38,309 bases of DNA, taken from positions 1 through 38,309 of the forward strand of contig JACQAP010000025.1 of assembly GCA_016194905.1 (NCBI GenBank). Direction: 5' to 3'. The translations under genes were made by a program, and so were the position numbers. The notes beneath the pieces are model-generated. The model was not told where the DNA came from. It did not search any database and saw only the letters and a program-made list of their open reading frames with translations. Of this stretch, positions 26,534 to 34,751 are shown one piece after another. Positions within the stretch are counted from its first letter, which is position 1. Each line of letters starts with the position of its first letter. This DNA is from Betaproteobacteria bacterium. GTDB taxonomy: Bacteria > Pseudomonadota > Gammaproteobacteria > Burkholderiales > JACQAP01.

Positions 26534-26551
26534 TGTGCCGCCAGTGTGCCA
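26534..26551 (+). repeat. candidate integrase arm-type site, right
   Basis: TGTGCCGCCAGTGTGCCA matches the 18-mer at 24482 in 15 positions and keeps the 11-bp spacing of its TGTGCC units. It lies between the integrase start and the tRNA-Leu repeat, where integrase binding would also repress int. Confidence 0.55.
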
Positions 26552-26606
26552 AACAATGCAAGCGTGGTGTTTCGTTCAGGCCGGTTATCTGTCTAATCTG
26601 TTGATT

Positions 26607-26668
26607 TGGTGCCCGGAGCCGGGATCGAACCGGCATGGGCTTTTTGAAGGCCCGAGGGATTTTAAGTC
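26607..26668 (-). repeat. proximal attachment-site copy inside tRNA-Leu
   Basis: This 62-bp segment is the 3' two-thirds of the intact tRNA-Leu gene and is repeated at 24315-24376 with one difference. The shared block begins at the CCA end and ends in the 5' anticodon stem, so strand exchange occurred somewhere within it. Confidence 0.95.
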
Positions 26669-26698
26669 CCTTGTGTCTACCAATTTCACCATCCGGGC
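26607..26698 (-). tRNA. leuZ: tRNA-Leu (anticodon UAA)
   Basis: The gene has a 7-bp acceptor stem (GCCCGGA/TCCGGGC), a D-arm GTGAAATTGGTAGACAC, anticodon stem AGGGA/TCCCT with loop CTTAAAA (anticodon TAA), and the long variable arm typical of tRNA-Leu (GGGC...GCCC). The T-arm is GCCGG-TTCGATC-CCGGC and CCA is encoded. It reads UUA codons. It is intact despite the integrated element. The symbol follows E. coli usage. Confidence 0.97.
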
Positions 26699-26707
26699 AA
26701 GTAGTGG

Positions 26708-26713
26708 ATTCTA
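26708..26713 (-). promoter_or_regulatory. candidate -10 of tRNA-Leu promoter
   Basis: TAGAAT on the minus strand ends 10 bases before the tRNA 5' end, at the right distance for a -10 box. No good -35 is seen. Confidence 0.45.
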
Positions 26714-26813
26714 CGGTAGTCAGCGAAATGAGTCTTATGGACGACTAGACGTCGTGCCTCAAACATGCAGGTTTTTTTAAGGCGGGCAAGTCCGATTCTT
26801 CCTATCTGCCTGC

Positions 26814-28019
26814 TCAACGGACCAATTGGTTGATCTCGATGATAGGCAGCAGAATGGCCAGCACGATCAACAGCACGATGCCTCCCATCAATAAAATCAT
26901 CAGCGGTTCGAGCAGCGTCAGGAAAATCGACAGCCGCCGCTCGAGCGTCTGAGTCTCAAGACGCGCGGCGCGCTCGAGCATCTGCTCCAGTTTTCCGCTC
27001 AACTCGCCGCTTGCGACCAGATGGATCAACAACGGTGGGAAAGCGCGCGTGGCACTGAGCGATCGCGCCAAACTGGCACCCTCTCGCAAGCGCTCGATGG
27101 CGGTTTCGACCGCGTCCCGCATAACCATGTTGGTCATCACTCGCGCACTGGAGACCAGCGCGGACAGCAGTGGTATGCCTCCCCCCACCATGATTGCCAG
27201 CGTACTGGCAAACCGCGAAGTGTTTACGCCACGAATTAGCGGCCCCACAAAAGGCATGCGCAGCATCAGCGCGTGCCAGCTGCGCCGCGTCGCGTCGCGA
27301 CGTAGCGCAAAGTGCGCGGCTGTGATTCCGCCGATAACAACGGCTGCAATGTATGGCCATGCTGCACGCAAAAAGTCGCTCAATGCGATAAGCGCGCGTG
27401 TCAGCCAGGGCAGGCTTTGCCGCGACTGCTGAAATACCTGCACCACTTGCGGCACGACATAGACCAACAATCCGGTTACGACCATGATGGCCACGAGTGT
27501 GACCAGTGCGGGGTACAGCAGTGCAAGCCCGGTCTTCTGTTTAAGAGCCTGGCGTGCATCGAGATAGTCGGCGAGATGTTGCAACACCGTCGGCAGCGCA
27601 CCCGAATCCTCCCCACCTTGCACGAGTGCGCGGTAGAAATCCGGAAAGCTTTTCTCGTAGCTGCCCAGCGCGCCGGCGAAGGAGAGTCCGGCTGTAACTT
27701 CGGCTTTGACCCCGGCGAGCACTTCCCGTGTTTTTGGCTCGGGGGCTTCCTCGATCAGGGCGTTGAGCGACTGTTCCACCGTCAGGCCGGAGGCGAGCAG
27801 CGTGGCCATCTGCCTCGTCACCAGACTCAGTTCACCTGCAGAGATGCCGCGCGCCCAAAGTTGACTTGCCCGTTCGCGTGCGTGCGCCTGACCTATCGAC
27901 GAAGGCAGCAGCCCTTGGGCGCGCAACTGTGCACGGGCCTGACGAGGGGTGTCAGCCTGAATTACGCCAGTTACGGTACGACCGGCGGCATCCATCGCTT
28001 CGTAGTGGAAGGCTTCCAC
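26814..28019 (-). CDS. gspF: T2SS inner-membrane platform protein GspF
   Basis: The 401-residue polytopic protein has two homologous GspF cytoplasmic domains (about 70-190 and 275-395) and membrane spans at about 170-195, 220-245 and 370-395. The N-terminal FHYEAMDAAGRTVTGVIQAD and QMATLLASGLTVEQSLNAL are family hallmarks. It couples the ATPase GspE to pseudopilus assembly. It is the last gene of the leftward gspCDEF operon, eight bases after gspE. No clear terminator is seen before tRNA-Leu. Confidence 0.96.
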   Translation of the reverse strand: MEAFHYEAMDAAGRTVTGVIQADTPRQARAQLRAQGLLPSSIGQAHARERASQLWARGISAGELSLVTRQMATLLASGLTVEQSLNALIEEAPEPKTREVLAGVKAEVTAGLSFAGALGSYEKSFPDFYRALVQGGEDSGALPTVLQHLADYLDARQALKQKTGLALLYPALVTLVAIMVVTGLLVYVVPQVVQVFQQSRQSLPWLTRALIALSDFLRAAWPYIAAVVIGGITAAHFALRRDATRRSWHALMLRMPFVGPLIRGVNTSRFASTLAIMVGGGIPLLSALVSSARVMTNMVMRDAVETAIERLREGASLARSLSATRAFPPLLIHLVASGELSGKLEQMLERAARLETQTLERRLSIFLTLLEPLMILLMGGIVLLIVLAILLPIIEINQLVR

Positions 28020-28027
28020 GGCAACGG

Positions 28028-29509
28028 CTACTCGCGTGTCACGCGCACGACTTCTTCCAGACTGATCGCCCCCTGCGCAGCCCAGCGCATTCCGTCGTCG
28101 CGCAATGAACGCATGCCGCGGGAAACCACATGCGTACGCAAAGTCTGCTCGGAAGCGCGATCGTGTATCAGACGACGAAGATCATCATCCACCGTCAACA
28201 ACTCGTATATGCCAGTGCGGCCGCGATAACCAGAACGGTTACAGGCGGCGCAACCTTGCGCCGAGTACAACGTACCGTCGGTCGGAGTCAACCCAAGAGT
28301 CCGTAACTGCGCCGCATCGGCGGCGATAGGCTTGCGGCATTCCAGGCAGAGCTTGCGCACCAAACGCTGTGCACCAACGCCGATCAGACTGGAAGCCAAC
28401 AGAAACGGTTCGACTCCCATGTCAACCAGCCGGGTGACGGCGCTGACCGCATCGTTGGTGTGCAGCGTCGCAAAGACCAAATGGCCCGTCAAGCTTGCCT
28501 GAACCGCGATCTGTGCGGTCTCAAGGTCGCGGATCTCGCCGATCATTACAACGTCGGGATCCTGGCGCAGGATGGTGCGCAGCGCGCGCGCGAAGGTCAT
28601 CTCGATCCGGGAATTGACCTGGGTTTGACTGATGCCGTCGAGGTCATACTCGATCGGGTCTTCGACGGTCATGATATTGAGCGCGGTTGCATCGAGCCGC
28701 GACAATGCGGCGTACAGCGTTGTGGTCTTGCCCGAGCCGGTTGGTCCGGTAATCAGGACAATACCGTGCGGTTCCTGAATCAGTCGGTCCATGTGCGCAA
28801 GGGTTGAGTCATCCATGCCCAAACGCGTCAGATCGAGACGCCCTGCTTGCTTGTCGAGCAGGCGCAGGACAACTCGCTCGCCGTGCCCGGTAGGAATGGT
28901 GGATACGCGCACATCGACAGGTTTGCCGGCTACGCGCAGCGTAATGCGACCGTCCTGCGGCAGGCGCTTTTCGGCGATATCGAGTTGCGCCATGATCTTG
29001 ATGCGCGAGACGATGGCGGCATGCAGGGCGCGCGCCAGTTCGATCAAGTCGCGCAGAGTTCCGTCGACACGCAGCCGAACCACGGAGCGCGATTCGAAAG
29101 GCTCGATATGGATGTCCGAGGCCCGCTCACGCAGTGCCTGGGTAAACAGCGCATTGATCAGGCGTATGACCGGCGCATCGTCCTGGCTCTCGAGCAGATC
29201 CTCTATCTTGGGAATTTCTTGCAGCAACCGGGAAAGATCCAGATCTTGTGCAAGATCCCCGGCAAGCGCGGCAGCCCCCCCCTCCTCTGAGCCGTCGTAC
29301 AGAGTCGACACCAGTTCGTCGAACTCATCAACGCCGATTCGACGGGCCTGCACCGGTACACCCAGGACCCGTCGCAGTTCGACGATCGCACTTGGCGGCG
29401 CATCGGTGCGAACCGCCACCTCGGCAAGATCGGTACCGAGGGACGTGACGACCACCCCGTTGGCTTTGGCGAAAGCGTAGGAAACTTTGTATGCAGTGCC
29501 TGGGATCAT
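28028..29509 (-). CDS. gspE: T2SS ATPase GspE
   Basis: The 493-residue cytoplasmic ATPase powers pseudopilus assembly. The N-terminal N1E/N2E region (about 1-130) is followed by the ATPase core: Walker A GPTGSGKTTTLYA (about 257-269), the Asp box, Walker B VVMIGEIRDLETA and the His box HLVFATLHTND. The zinc-binding tetracysteine insertion is CLECRK...CAACNRSGYRGR. It starts eight bases after the gspD stop. Confidence 0.97.
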   Translation of the reverse strand: MIPGTAYKVSYAFAKANGVVVTSLGTDLAEVAVRTDAPPSAIVELRRVLGVPVQARRIGVDEFDELVSTLYDGSEEGGAAALAGDLAQDLDLSRLLQEIPKIEDLLESQDDAPVIRLINALFTQALRERASDIHIEPFESRSVVRLRVDGTLRDLIELARALHAAIVSRIKIMAQLDIAEKRLPQDGRITLRVAGKPVDVRVSTIPTGHGERVVLRLLDKQAGRLDLTRLGMDDSTLAHMDRLIQEPHGIVLITGPTGSGKTTTLYAALSRLDATALNIMTVEDPIEYDLDGISQTQVNSRIEMTFARALRTILRQDPDVVMIGEIRDLETAQIAVQASLTGHLVFATLHTNDAVSAVTRLVDMGVEPFLLASSLIGVGAQRLVRKLCLECRKPIAADAAQLRTLGLTPTDGTLYSAQGCAACNRSGYRGRTGIYELLTVDDDLRRLIHDRASEQTLRTHVVSRGMRSLRDDGMRWAAQGAISLEEVVRVTRE

Positions 29510-29517
29510 GGCTCTGG

Positions 29518-31686
29518 CTACTGATTTTTCGCCGGGGCCGAGGGTGAGAAATTCGGCCGCGGGGAGAGGATCGGGGACTCCACGTCGGGTAGGATTGAGT
29601 CCGGCCTCGGCCTTGACTTGAGCTGTTCGCCGCGGATGTAGTCATAGCGTTCGCCGCTGTAGGTGCCGGAATCCTCGCTATTGCGCACCAGCGTCGGCTT
29701 CAGGAATATCATCAGATTGGTCTTGGTATGCGAGCGTGTCTTGTAACGGAATAGCCCGCCCAAGATCGGTATATCGCCTAGCACCGGGACCTTTTGCACG
29801 CCGTCGTTGACCGTATCCTGGATCAGCCCGCCGATTACCACGATCTGTCCGTTGTCGACGAGAACCGTCGATCCCACGGCTCGCTTGTTGGTGATTACGC
29901 CAGCAACGTTTGCCTTGTCATCGATGCTGGATACTTCCTGGTAGATTTGAAGTCGCACCGTGCCACCTTCGGAGATTTGTGGTTTGATCTGCAGCGTCAG
30001 CCCTACGTCGTGCCGCTCGACGGTCTGAAAAGGCGTTGGCGTGGTTGCCGTACCCGAAACCGCGTACTGACCGGTGATGAAAGGCACGTTCTGGCCAATG
30101 ATGATCTTCGCCTCTTCATTGTCCAGGGTCAGCAGAGTTGGCGTCGAAAGAATATTGGCATTGGCGTCCGTCTCCAGGGCGCGGGCAAGGACGCCAAGAT
30201 TGACGATCGTACCGATGCCGGGAATCGACACCTGGCCATTTACAATGCCCACGTTCAGACCGGGGCCGACGGTGGCCGGATTCTGCGAGATGCCTATGAT
30301 GTTCTGGCCGGTGGACCCGAAATTCGTGCCCCCGAAACCTTGTGTGCTGTTGCTGCCGAGGCCTTTCAAGCTCTGCCACTGGATCCCGAATTCAGCGGCC
30401 TTGTTGGCGGTAACTTCGACTATCAATGCTTCCACATAGACCTGCGCGCGGCGCACGTCGAGTTTATCCAGCGCAGCTCGCATATTATTGTAGATGGCGT
30501 CGGGTGCGGTGATGATGATGGAATTGGTCGCCGGGTCCGCCTGGATGATGCCGGGTGCTGTTGCCGAGGAGGTTGTCTGGCTGTTGCTGAACGACATCGA
30601 ACTACCCGGGTTTTGTGCTGACGTCGACGTAGAAGCACCGAGGGTGGATGGCGTCATCGGACGCGAAGCAGTTGGTGTGGTACTTTCCCCGCTATAAATC
30701 GCCCGCAGCGTCTCCGCGAGCTTCACTGCTTCAGCGTTCTTCAGATACACCACGTGAATGTTGCCACTGGCGCTGGTGGGAGAATCGAGAATATTGACAA
30801 ACTTGCGCAACCGGTTGAGCCGCGAGGAATCGCCCGAACGCACCAGCAAGCTGTTCGAACGCGCATCCGCAACCACCATGAATCGTTGGGTCGGTTCAAC
30901 CCCACCCTGCCCCATTTCCGAAAACAGGCGGTTGACGGTCTGTGCCACGTCGACCGCCGACGCGTATTGAAGCGGGATAACGATCGGATCGACGCCGCTT
31001 GGCTGATCGATCGAATCGATGATTTTCGCTATGCGCTGCAGATTGTTCGCGTAATCGGTGACAACTAGCGTGTTGTTGTTCTGGTAGGCCGTGATGGTGT
31101 TGTTGGGTGCGATCAACGGGCGCAAGACTGGCAAGAGCTGCACGGCCGACTCGTATTTCAGTGTGAATATGTGAGTCTCGATCCTGTCCCCGACACTGCG
31201 CGCGTTCTCGCCTGGGGCGATTGTCGGGCTTGGATGGAGTTTGGCGTCGGCCTCGGGAAGAATGTTGACAATGCCGCGGTCCTCGACTGCGGCAAAACCT
31301 TGCAGGCGCAAAGCCGAAAGAAACACGTCATACACCAAGGCTCGCTGCATCGGCTTTGCCGAAACGATGGTCACCGTACCCTTCACCCGGGGGTCGACCA
31401 CGAAGTTCTTACCAGTGATTTCGGTCATCACCTTCACTACGCCTTCGATATCCGCGTTGATAAAATTCAACGTCACGACATCGGGATCGGCGCGGCGTGC
31501 AGTCCGATTGGACAGCGGCGCGGCGGTTTGTTTGGTAATCGGCGCCGCGATCTGCGGAGACTGCGCCGCCGATTGGTTCGCTCGGCCCGGATTCCTCGAT
31601 ACTCCCGGGTCCGCGGTCCATCCCTGGCCGACAAAGGGCAACAGGGCCATCCACATCAATCCGCTGCGTAGCGCGCGACGTTTCAT
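29518..31686 (-). CDS. gspD: T2SS outer-membrane secretin GspD
   Basis: The 722-residue secretin forms the outer-membrane pore. The start ATG 31686 gives a clear signal peptide (KRRALRSGLMWMALLPFVGQGWTA, cleavage about residue 25); GTG 31716 would add ten residues. The N0 domain begins at VTLNFINADIEGVVKVMTEITG, N1-N3 repeats follow to about residue 390 with a Ser/Thr-rich linker, and the secretin core has VPFITGQY and VGSTVLVDNGQIVVIGGLIQD. The C-terminal segment after about 660 is Pro/Ser rich, an S-domain-like tail. Confidence 0.96.
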   Translation of the reverse strand: MKRRALRSGLMWMALLPFVGQGWTADPGVSRNPGRANQSAAQSPQIAAPITKQTAAPLSNRTARRADPDVVTLNFINADIEGVVKVMTEITGKNFVVDPRVKGTVTIVSAKPMQRALVYDVFLSALRLQGFAAVEDRGIVNILPEADAKLHPSPTIAPGENARSVGDRIETHIFTLKYESAVQLLPVLRPLIAPNNTITAYQNNNTLVVTDYANNLQRIAKIIDSIDQPSGVDPIVIPLQYASAVDVAQTVNRLFSEMGQGGVEPTQRFMVVADARSNSLLVRSGDSSRLNRLRKFVNILDSPTSASGNIHVVYLKNAEAVKLAETLRAIYSGESTTPTASRPMTPSTLGASTSTSAQNPGSSMSFSNSQTTSSATAPGIIQADPATNSIIITAPDAIYNNMRAALDKLDVRRAQVYVEALIVEVTANKAAEFGIQWQSLKGLGSNSTQGFGGTNFGSTGQNIIGISQNPATVGPGLNVGIVNGQVSIPGIGTIVNLGVLARALETDANANILSTPTLLTLDNEEAKIIIGQNVPFITGQYAVSGTATTPTPFQTVERHDVGLTLQIKPQISEGGTVRLQIYQEVSSIDDKANVAGVITNKRAVGSTVLVDNGQIVVIGGLIQDTVNDGVQKVPVLGDIPILGGLFRYKTRSHTKTNLMIFLKPTLVRNSEDSGTYSGERYDYIRGEQLKSRPRPDSILPDVESPILSPRPNFSPSAPAKNQ

Positions 31687-31734
31687 GGTTTCCGTAGTTT
31701 TAGTTGGACGCGCCACAGGCGGTCGAAATGGAGT

Positions 31735-32211
31735 TCATCTATTTGTTCGTTGAGCAGCCGGTTCCGCGGCCGGCGTCTTTTCCGGCCACGCAAGCGCTTC
31801 ACGAACCCCATTGCGATCGAGGACGACATGATTGGTTGCTACCTCCGCAAGCCTGATACCTGGGGCGATGTCCTGGCCCTCGCGCGTGGCGACGATCTGC
31901 CTCCCATCCAGCACCACGATCGCATATCCGTCTCGTCCTTCCATGGCGGCTACGACGCCGAGCAGACGGATCGCAATTCCCGTCGGTGCAGGCGCGTTCC
32001 CATCCCTTTGAATGCTTCCGAACAGCTCCAGGGCGGATGCAATCTGGCCGCTTGGTTCTGCTCGGGCTTGTACATGCGGTTCCGGGCGCGGCGCCAGCCA
32101 TTGCCATGTCCAGTACCCCCCCACTAGGCCCAGCAAAGCCAGTGCCGCAATAGTGACCACGGCAATTACCGCGGTTTGGGCGAATTCAGTCGAACCGATC
32201 GAAAGTTGCAT
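31735..32211 (-). CDS. gspC: T2SS protein GspC, short form
   Basis: The 158-residue protein has one transmembrane helix (about 13-35) and a proline-rich linker. The HR domain (LFGSI...IAIRLLGVVAAMEGRDGYAIVVLDGRQIVATREGQDIAPGIRLAEV) binds GspD. The C-terminal PDZ domain found in longer GspC proteins is absent. It connects the inner-membrane platform to the secretin. It is the first gene of the leftward operon; no ribosome binding site is obvious before ATG 32211. Confidence 0.9.
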   Translation of the reverse strand: MQLSIGSTEFAQTAVIAVVTIAALALLGLVGGYWTWQWLAPRPEPHVQARAEPSGQIASALELFGSIQRDGNAPAPTGIAIRLLGVVAAMEGRDGYAIVVLDGRQIVATREGQDIAPGIRLAEVATNHVVLDRNGVREALAWPEKTPAAEPAAQRTNR

Positions 32212-32315
32212 TGTTTGTTGCTTGGGCGTCGATGCGCGGAACGGCAGCGCGAGGTAATCGACCCTTGGGCTTCAGTAAACGGCGGGGCCCTAATTTACCA
32301 CGTATGTGATGCCAT

Positions 32316-32585
32316 CCCCACTCCGTGGGGCCAACTCTTGCGCAAGCTGAAACAACGATTTTCACCGTAATGTCGAGTAGCAAAGCCACGCAATTCCCCG
32401 GGCGTATGGTCGCAACAATGGATTTGATTGCATGCTCGCCCCGTCGCCAACCGGCGACTATGGCGAGAGTTGTTGGCAAGGTCCCGGTGGTGGACAGGAT
32501 TTCGATCCACAGGTTCCGGCGCACGACACTCCAGGCGACTATTGGACTGGAGGGGCTAAATAGGTAGTATCTGCATGCTCGCAGG
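32316..32585 (+). promoter_or_regulatory. hairpin-rich leader or small RNA region upstream of gspG
   Basis: The gspC-gspG intergenic region carries hairpins: CCCCAC/GTGGGG with a 3-base loop (32316-32330), the palindrome CTTGCGCAAG (32337-32346), a 12-bp stem with an internal bulge (CTCGCC and GTCGCC at 32435-32448 against GGCGAC and GGCGAG at 32453-32467), and GTGGA/TCCAC (32490-32510). An intrinsic terminator follows. It could be a regulated 5' leader of the pseudopilin operon or a separate small RNA. I recognise no known riboswitch family. Confidence 0.45.
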
Positions 32586-32628
32586 GGTGAAGATCCGAGT
32601 GGACCGAAAAACTTCACCTGGTTTTTTT
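32586..32628 (+). terminator. intrinsic terminator ahead of gspG
   Basis: GGTGAAG (32586-32592) pairs with CTTCACC (32612-32618); the 19-base loop contains a small inner stem (TCC/GGA). TGG and seven T follow (32622-32628). It faces plus-strand transcription, yet no plus-strand gene precedes it, since gspC is transcribed the other way. Confidence 0.75.
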
Positions 32629-32770
32629 GCAATGTCGGAGCCGAACAGAAAACTCGCGGGTTTCAACCGTTATTTCTCAATACTAAGGAACAGCCCATGC
32701 TCGTGAACCCGAAGTTTTTTTGCCACTTGCGATGGGCTGCTCCCGAATCAATTGCCAAGGTTCATCGAAC

Positions 32771-33205
32771 ATGTCGATAGTGGCTCGGAAGCAATGTGGC
32801 TTCACGTTGCTCGAAGTCATGGTGGTCGTCGTCATACTCGGTATTCTCGCCGCGCTGGTCGTGCCGAAAATCATCAGCCGCCCGGACGAGGCGCGGATAA
32901 TTGCGGCAAAACACGATATTGCAAGCCTGATGCAGGCACTCAAGCTCTACCGTCTCGACAATCAGCGTTACCCCACAACCGAACAGGGATTGCAGGCACT
33001 TGTCTCGCAGCCGACGACTACGCCGTTACCGCTGAACTGGAAAGCCGGCGGTTACATCGAGCGCTTGCCCCGGGATCCCTGGGGCAATCCCTATCAATAC
33101 CTCAATCCCGGAGTGCGTGGCGAAATCGACGTATTCAGTTTCGGTGGCGATGGTGCGCCTGGCGGTGAGGGTAACGACGCCGATATCGGTTCCTGGTCTC
33201 TCTAG
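32771..33205 (+). CDS. gspG: T2SS major pseudopilin GspG
   Basis: The 144-residue major pseudopilin has the prepilin peptidase site KQCG/FTLLEVMVVVVILG with Glu at +5. The conserved RLDNQRYPTTEQGLQALV and RDPWGNPYQY segments follow, as does the calcium-binding C-terminus (GGDGAPGGEGNDADIGSWS). I chose ATG 32771 (MSIVARKQ) because AAGG lies about ten bases upstream and this gives a normal short leader peptide. It heads the rightward gspGHIJKLMN operon. Confidence 0.96.
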   Translation: MSIVARKQCGFTLLEVMVVVVILGILAALVVPKIISRPDEARIIAAKHDIASLMQALKLYRLDNQRYPTTEQGLQALVSQPTTTPLPLNWKAGGYIERLPRDPWGNPYQYLNPGVRGEIDVFSFGGDGAPGGEGNDADIGSWSL

Positions 33206-33233
33206 TCCGGACCCTAGGCGTCTCTCAGCAAGA

Positions 33234-33779
33234 ATGAAGAATAGCTACTACCAGTACAGAAGACCAAACTCAGCGCCGAGTGCAGAGAGAGGATTTACGC
33301 TTATAGAGGTCATGGTCGTGTTGGTTATCATGGGTCTTTTTGTCGGCCTTGTTAGCAATATCACCAGACCGGACGATCGCGCCCTGCTCCGACTCGAGAC
33401 CGAAAGGCTGGCACAACTTCTCGACCTTGCTGCAGCAGAATCGCGGCTTACCGGTAAGTCCATTGCCTGGACAGCTGAAGGGTCCGGCTACCGGTTTTGG
33501 CGATTCGGCGTCGACACCGACTGGTCAGAGATCCGCGACGATGATTCTTTGCGCCCCAGAACGCTCCCGCAGGGAATGAAGATCGCGGGCTTGCACGTGG
33601 AAAATTCTTTCTCTACGGAGAAAATGCGCCTGGAATTCAACTCCTTTGGGTCGACGCTATCCTTTGTCATTGAGATGACTTTTGGCGCCGCAAGTTCCTC
33701 GGTGGAAGGCTCACCGATCGGTGAGGTACGCATACTGCCAGATGAACGGAAAACGAATGGCGAGACGGCACTGCGGTAG
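33234..33779 (+). CDS. gspH: T2SS minor pseudopilin GspH
   Basis: The 181-residue protein has a prepilin signal (AERG/FTLIEVMVVLVIMGLFVGLV, Glu at +5) and a GspH-type C-terminal domain (LAQLLDLAAAESRLTGKSIAW, GYRFWRF). The start ATG 33234 gives a 25-residue leader. Minor pseudopilins cap the pseudopilus and select substrates. It overlaps gspI by 23 bases. Confidence 0.92.
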   Translation: MKNSYYQYRRPNSAPSAERGFTLIEVMVVLVIMGLFVGLVSNITRPDDRALLRLETERLAQLLDLAAAESRLTGKSIAWTAEGSGYRFWRFGVDTDWSEIRDDDSLRPRTLPQGMKIAGLHVENSFSTEKMRLEFNSFGSTLSFVIEMTFGAASSSVEGSPIGEVRILPDERKTNGETALR

Positions 33780-34155
33780 TCAACCGGGATTCACGCTTTT
33801 CGAAGTGCTCGTGGCTCTTGCGATCATTGCTATCGCATTGCTGGCCGCAATGCGTGCGGCGGGGCAAGGAACAAGCAATGTCAGCGAGCTGCGCGCGCAC
33901 CTGTTGGCCGGCTGGGTGGCACAAAACGTATTGGTGGAGCAGCGTGTTCGCGGCGACTGGCCATCGACCGGAGTGCTGCGCGGCACGCAGAGTCAGGGGG
34001 GGATCGCGTTCAACTGGCGGGAAGAAATCATTGGTACACAAAACGCGGCATTTCGAAGAGTCGATATTTTTGTTTTCGTGGAACCAGAAGAATCGCGTTC
34101 GCTGGCCCGCATGACCGGATTTCTGGTAAGCCCTCCGACAAGCAATTTGAGATGA
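33757..34155 (+). CDS. gspI: T2SS minor pseudopilin GspI
   Basis: The 132-residue protein has the prepilin motif QPG/FTLFEVLVALAIIAIALLAAM and the conserved NLVEQ-like AQNVLVEQRVRG and GDWP segments. ATG 33757 was chosen over 33742 because a GGA-rich stretch precedes it at a good distance. The gspH end overlaps. The stop overlaps the gspJ start (ATGA). Confidence 0.93.
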   Translation: MARRHCGSQPGFTLFEVLVALAIIAIALLAAMRAAGQGTSNVSELRAHLLAGWVAQNVLVEQRVRGDWPSTGVLRGTQSQGGIAFNWREEIIGTQNAAFRRVDIFVFVEPEESRSLARMTGFLVSPPTSNLR

Positions 34156-34751
34156 GATCGTCTGCCGTCGCACGGATATACGGTTTTACGCTGATCGAAT
34201 TGCTGACGGCGTTGCTGATTCTCTCAGTACTCGCACTGATGTCCTATCGCGGACTCGGAGCGGTACTCGATGCGCGCGCGCACGTTACCGGAGAGACGGA
34301 GAAATGGCGGCGAGTTGCTGCGTTTTTTGCCCGGTTTGAGCGCGATGTCCAGCTAGCCGCGCCGCGGCGGGTGCGGATTGCATCCGGCGAAGCACCGCCG
34401 TGGCTCGGGAGACTGGAACCCTCACCGGATCCGTGCCTGGAGTTCAGCCGCTTCGGCTCTCTCGAGGGCATCGATGTCACGCGGCGCATTGCGTACCGGC
34501 TTAACGAAAAGCAAGAGATCGAGTTGTGGCTGTGGCCCAGCCTTGATATTGCGCCGGCGGCGGTGCCTGCGCGTTACGTGGTGTTGGCCGGTGTGACGAC
34601 GCTTGACCTCCAATATCTCAATGCCGATTCTGCGTGGGTGAATGTTTGGCCCACGTCGCGGCTTGATCCACCCATTCCTCAGGCAGTCCGTTTGCGCATT
34701 GTGCTTGCCTCCAAGGAGGAACTTGTGCGCGTTTATGCGCTGAAACTATGA
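34152..34751 (+). CDS. gspJ: T2SS minor pseudopilin GspJ
   Basis: The 199-residue protein has the prepilin motif IYG/FTLIELLTALLILSVLALMSYRGL (Glu at +5) and GspJ features (FFARFERDVQLAAPRRVR, LEFSRFG). It forms the pseudopilus tip with GspI and GspK. ATGA overlaps on both sides show coupled translation. Confidence 0.94.
   Translation: MRSSAVARIYGFTLIELLTALLILSVLALMSYRGLGAVLDARAHVTGETEKWRRVAAFFARFERDVQLAAPRRVRIASGEAPPWLGRLEPSPDPCLEFSRFGSLEGIDVTRRIAYRLNEKQEIELWLWPSLDIAPAAVPARYVVLAGVTTLDLQYLNADSAWVNVWPTSRLDPPIPQAVRLRIVLASKEELVRVYALKL

Larger units (their letters stand above)
24315..26668. mobile_element. 2.3-kb mini integrative element at tRNA-Leu(UAA)
   Basis: The unit is bounded by 62-bp direct repeats of the tRNA-Leu 3' end and carries, on the minus strand, a full tyrosine integrase and an excisionase-like gene. 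The remaining space holds only remnants: a tRNA-His piece, an orphan C-terminal fragment and an HNH-like fragment. There are no replication or transfer genes, so it is either a minimal mobilisable island or the shrunken core of a larger one. The intact tRNA gene is restored by the repeat next to the integrase. It lies about 1.1 kb from dif. Confidence 0.92.

Noticed and set aside
26735-26790. Possible terminator between gspF and tRNA-Leu
   Set aside because: The small ACGAC/GTCGT inverted repeat is not followed by a T-run on the minus strand, and the T-run at 26769 has no adjoining stem.
32373-32410. GCAAAGCCACG in the gspG leader, resembling part of the c-di-GMP-I (GEMM) riboswitch
   Set aside because: The other conserved half (CACGCACAGGGCAAACC-like, with a GAAA loop) is not found upstream, and the following sequence does not form the expected P1b stem.
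32186-32632. Minus-strand 148-codon frame covering the gspC-gspG intergenic region
   Set aside because: It overlaps the gspC start, has no ribosome binding site, and its composition is not protein-like; the region is better explained by RNA hairpins.
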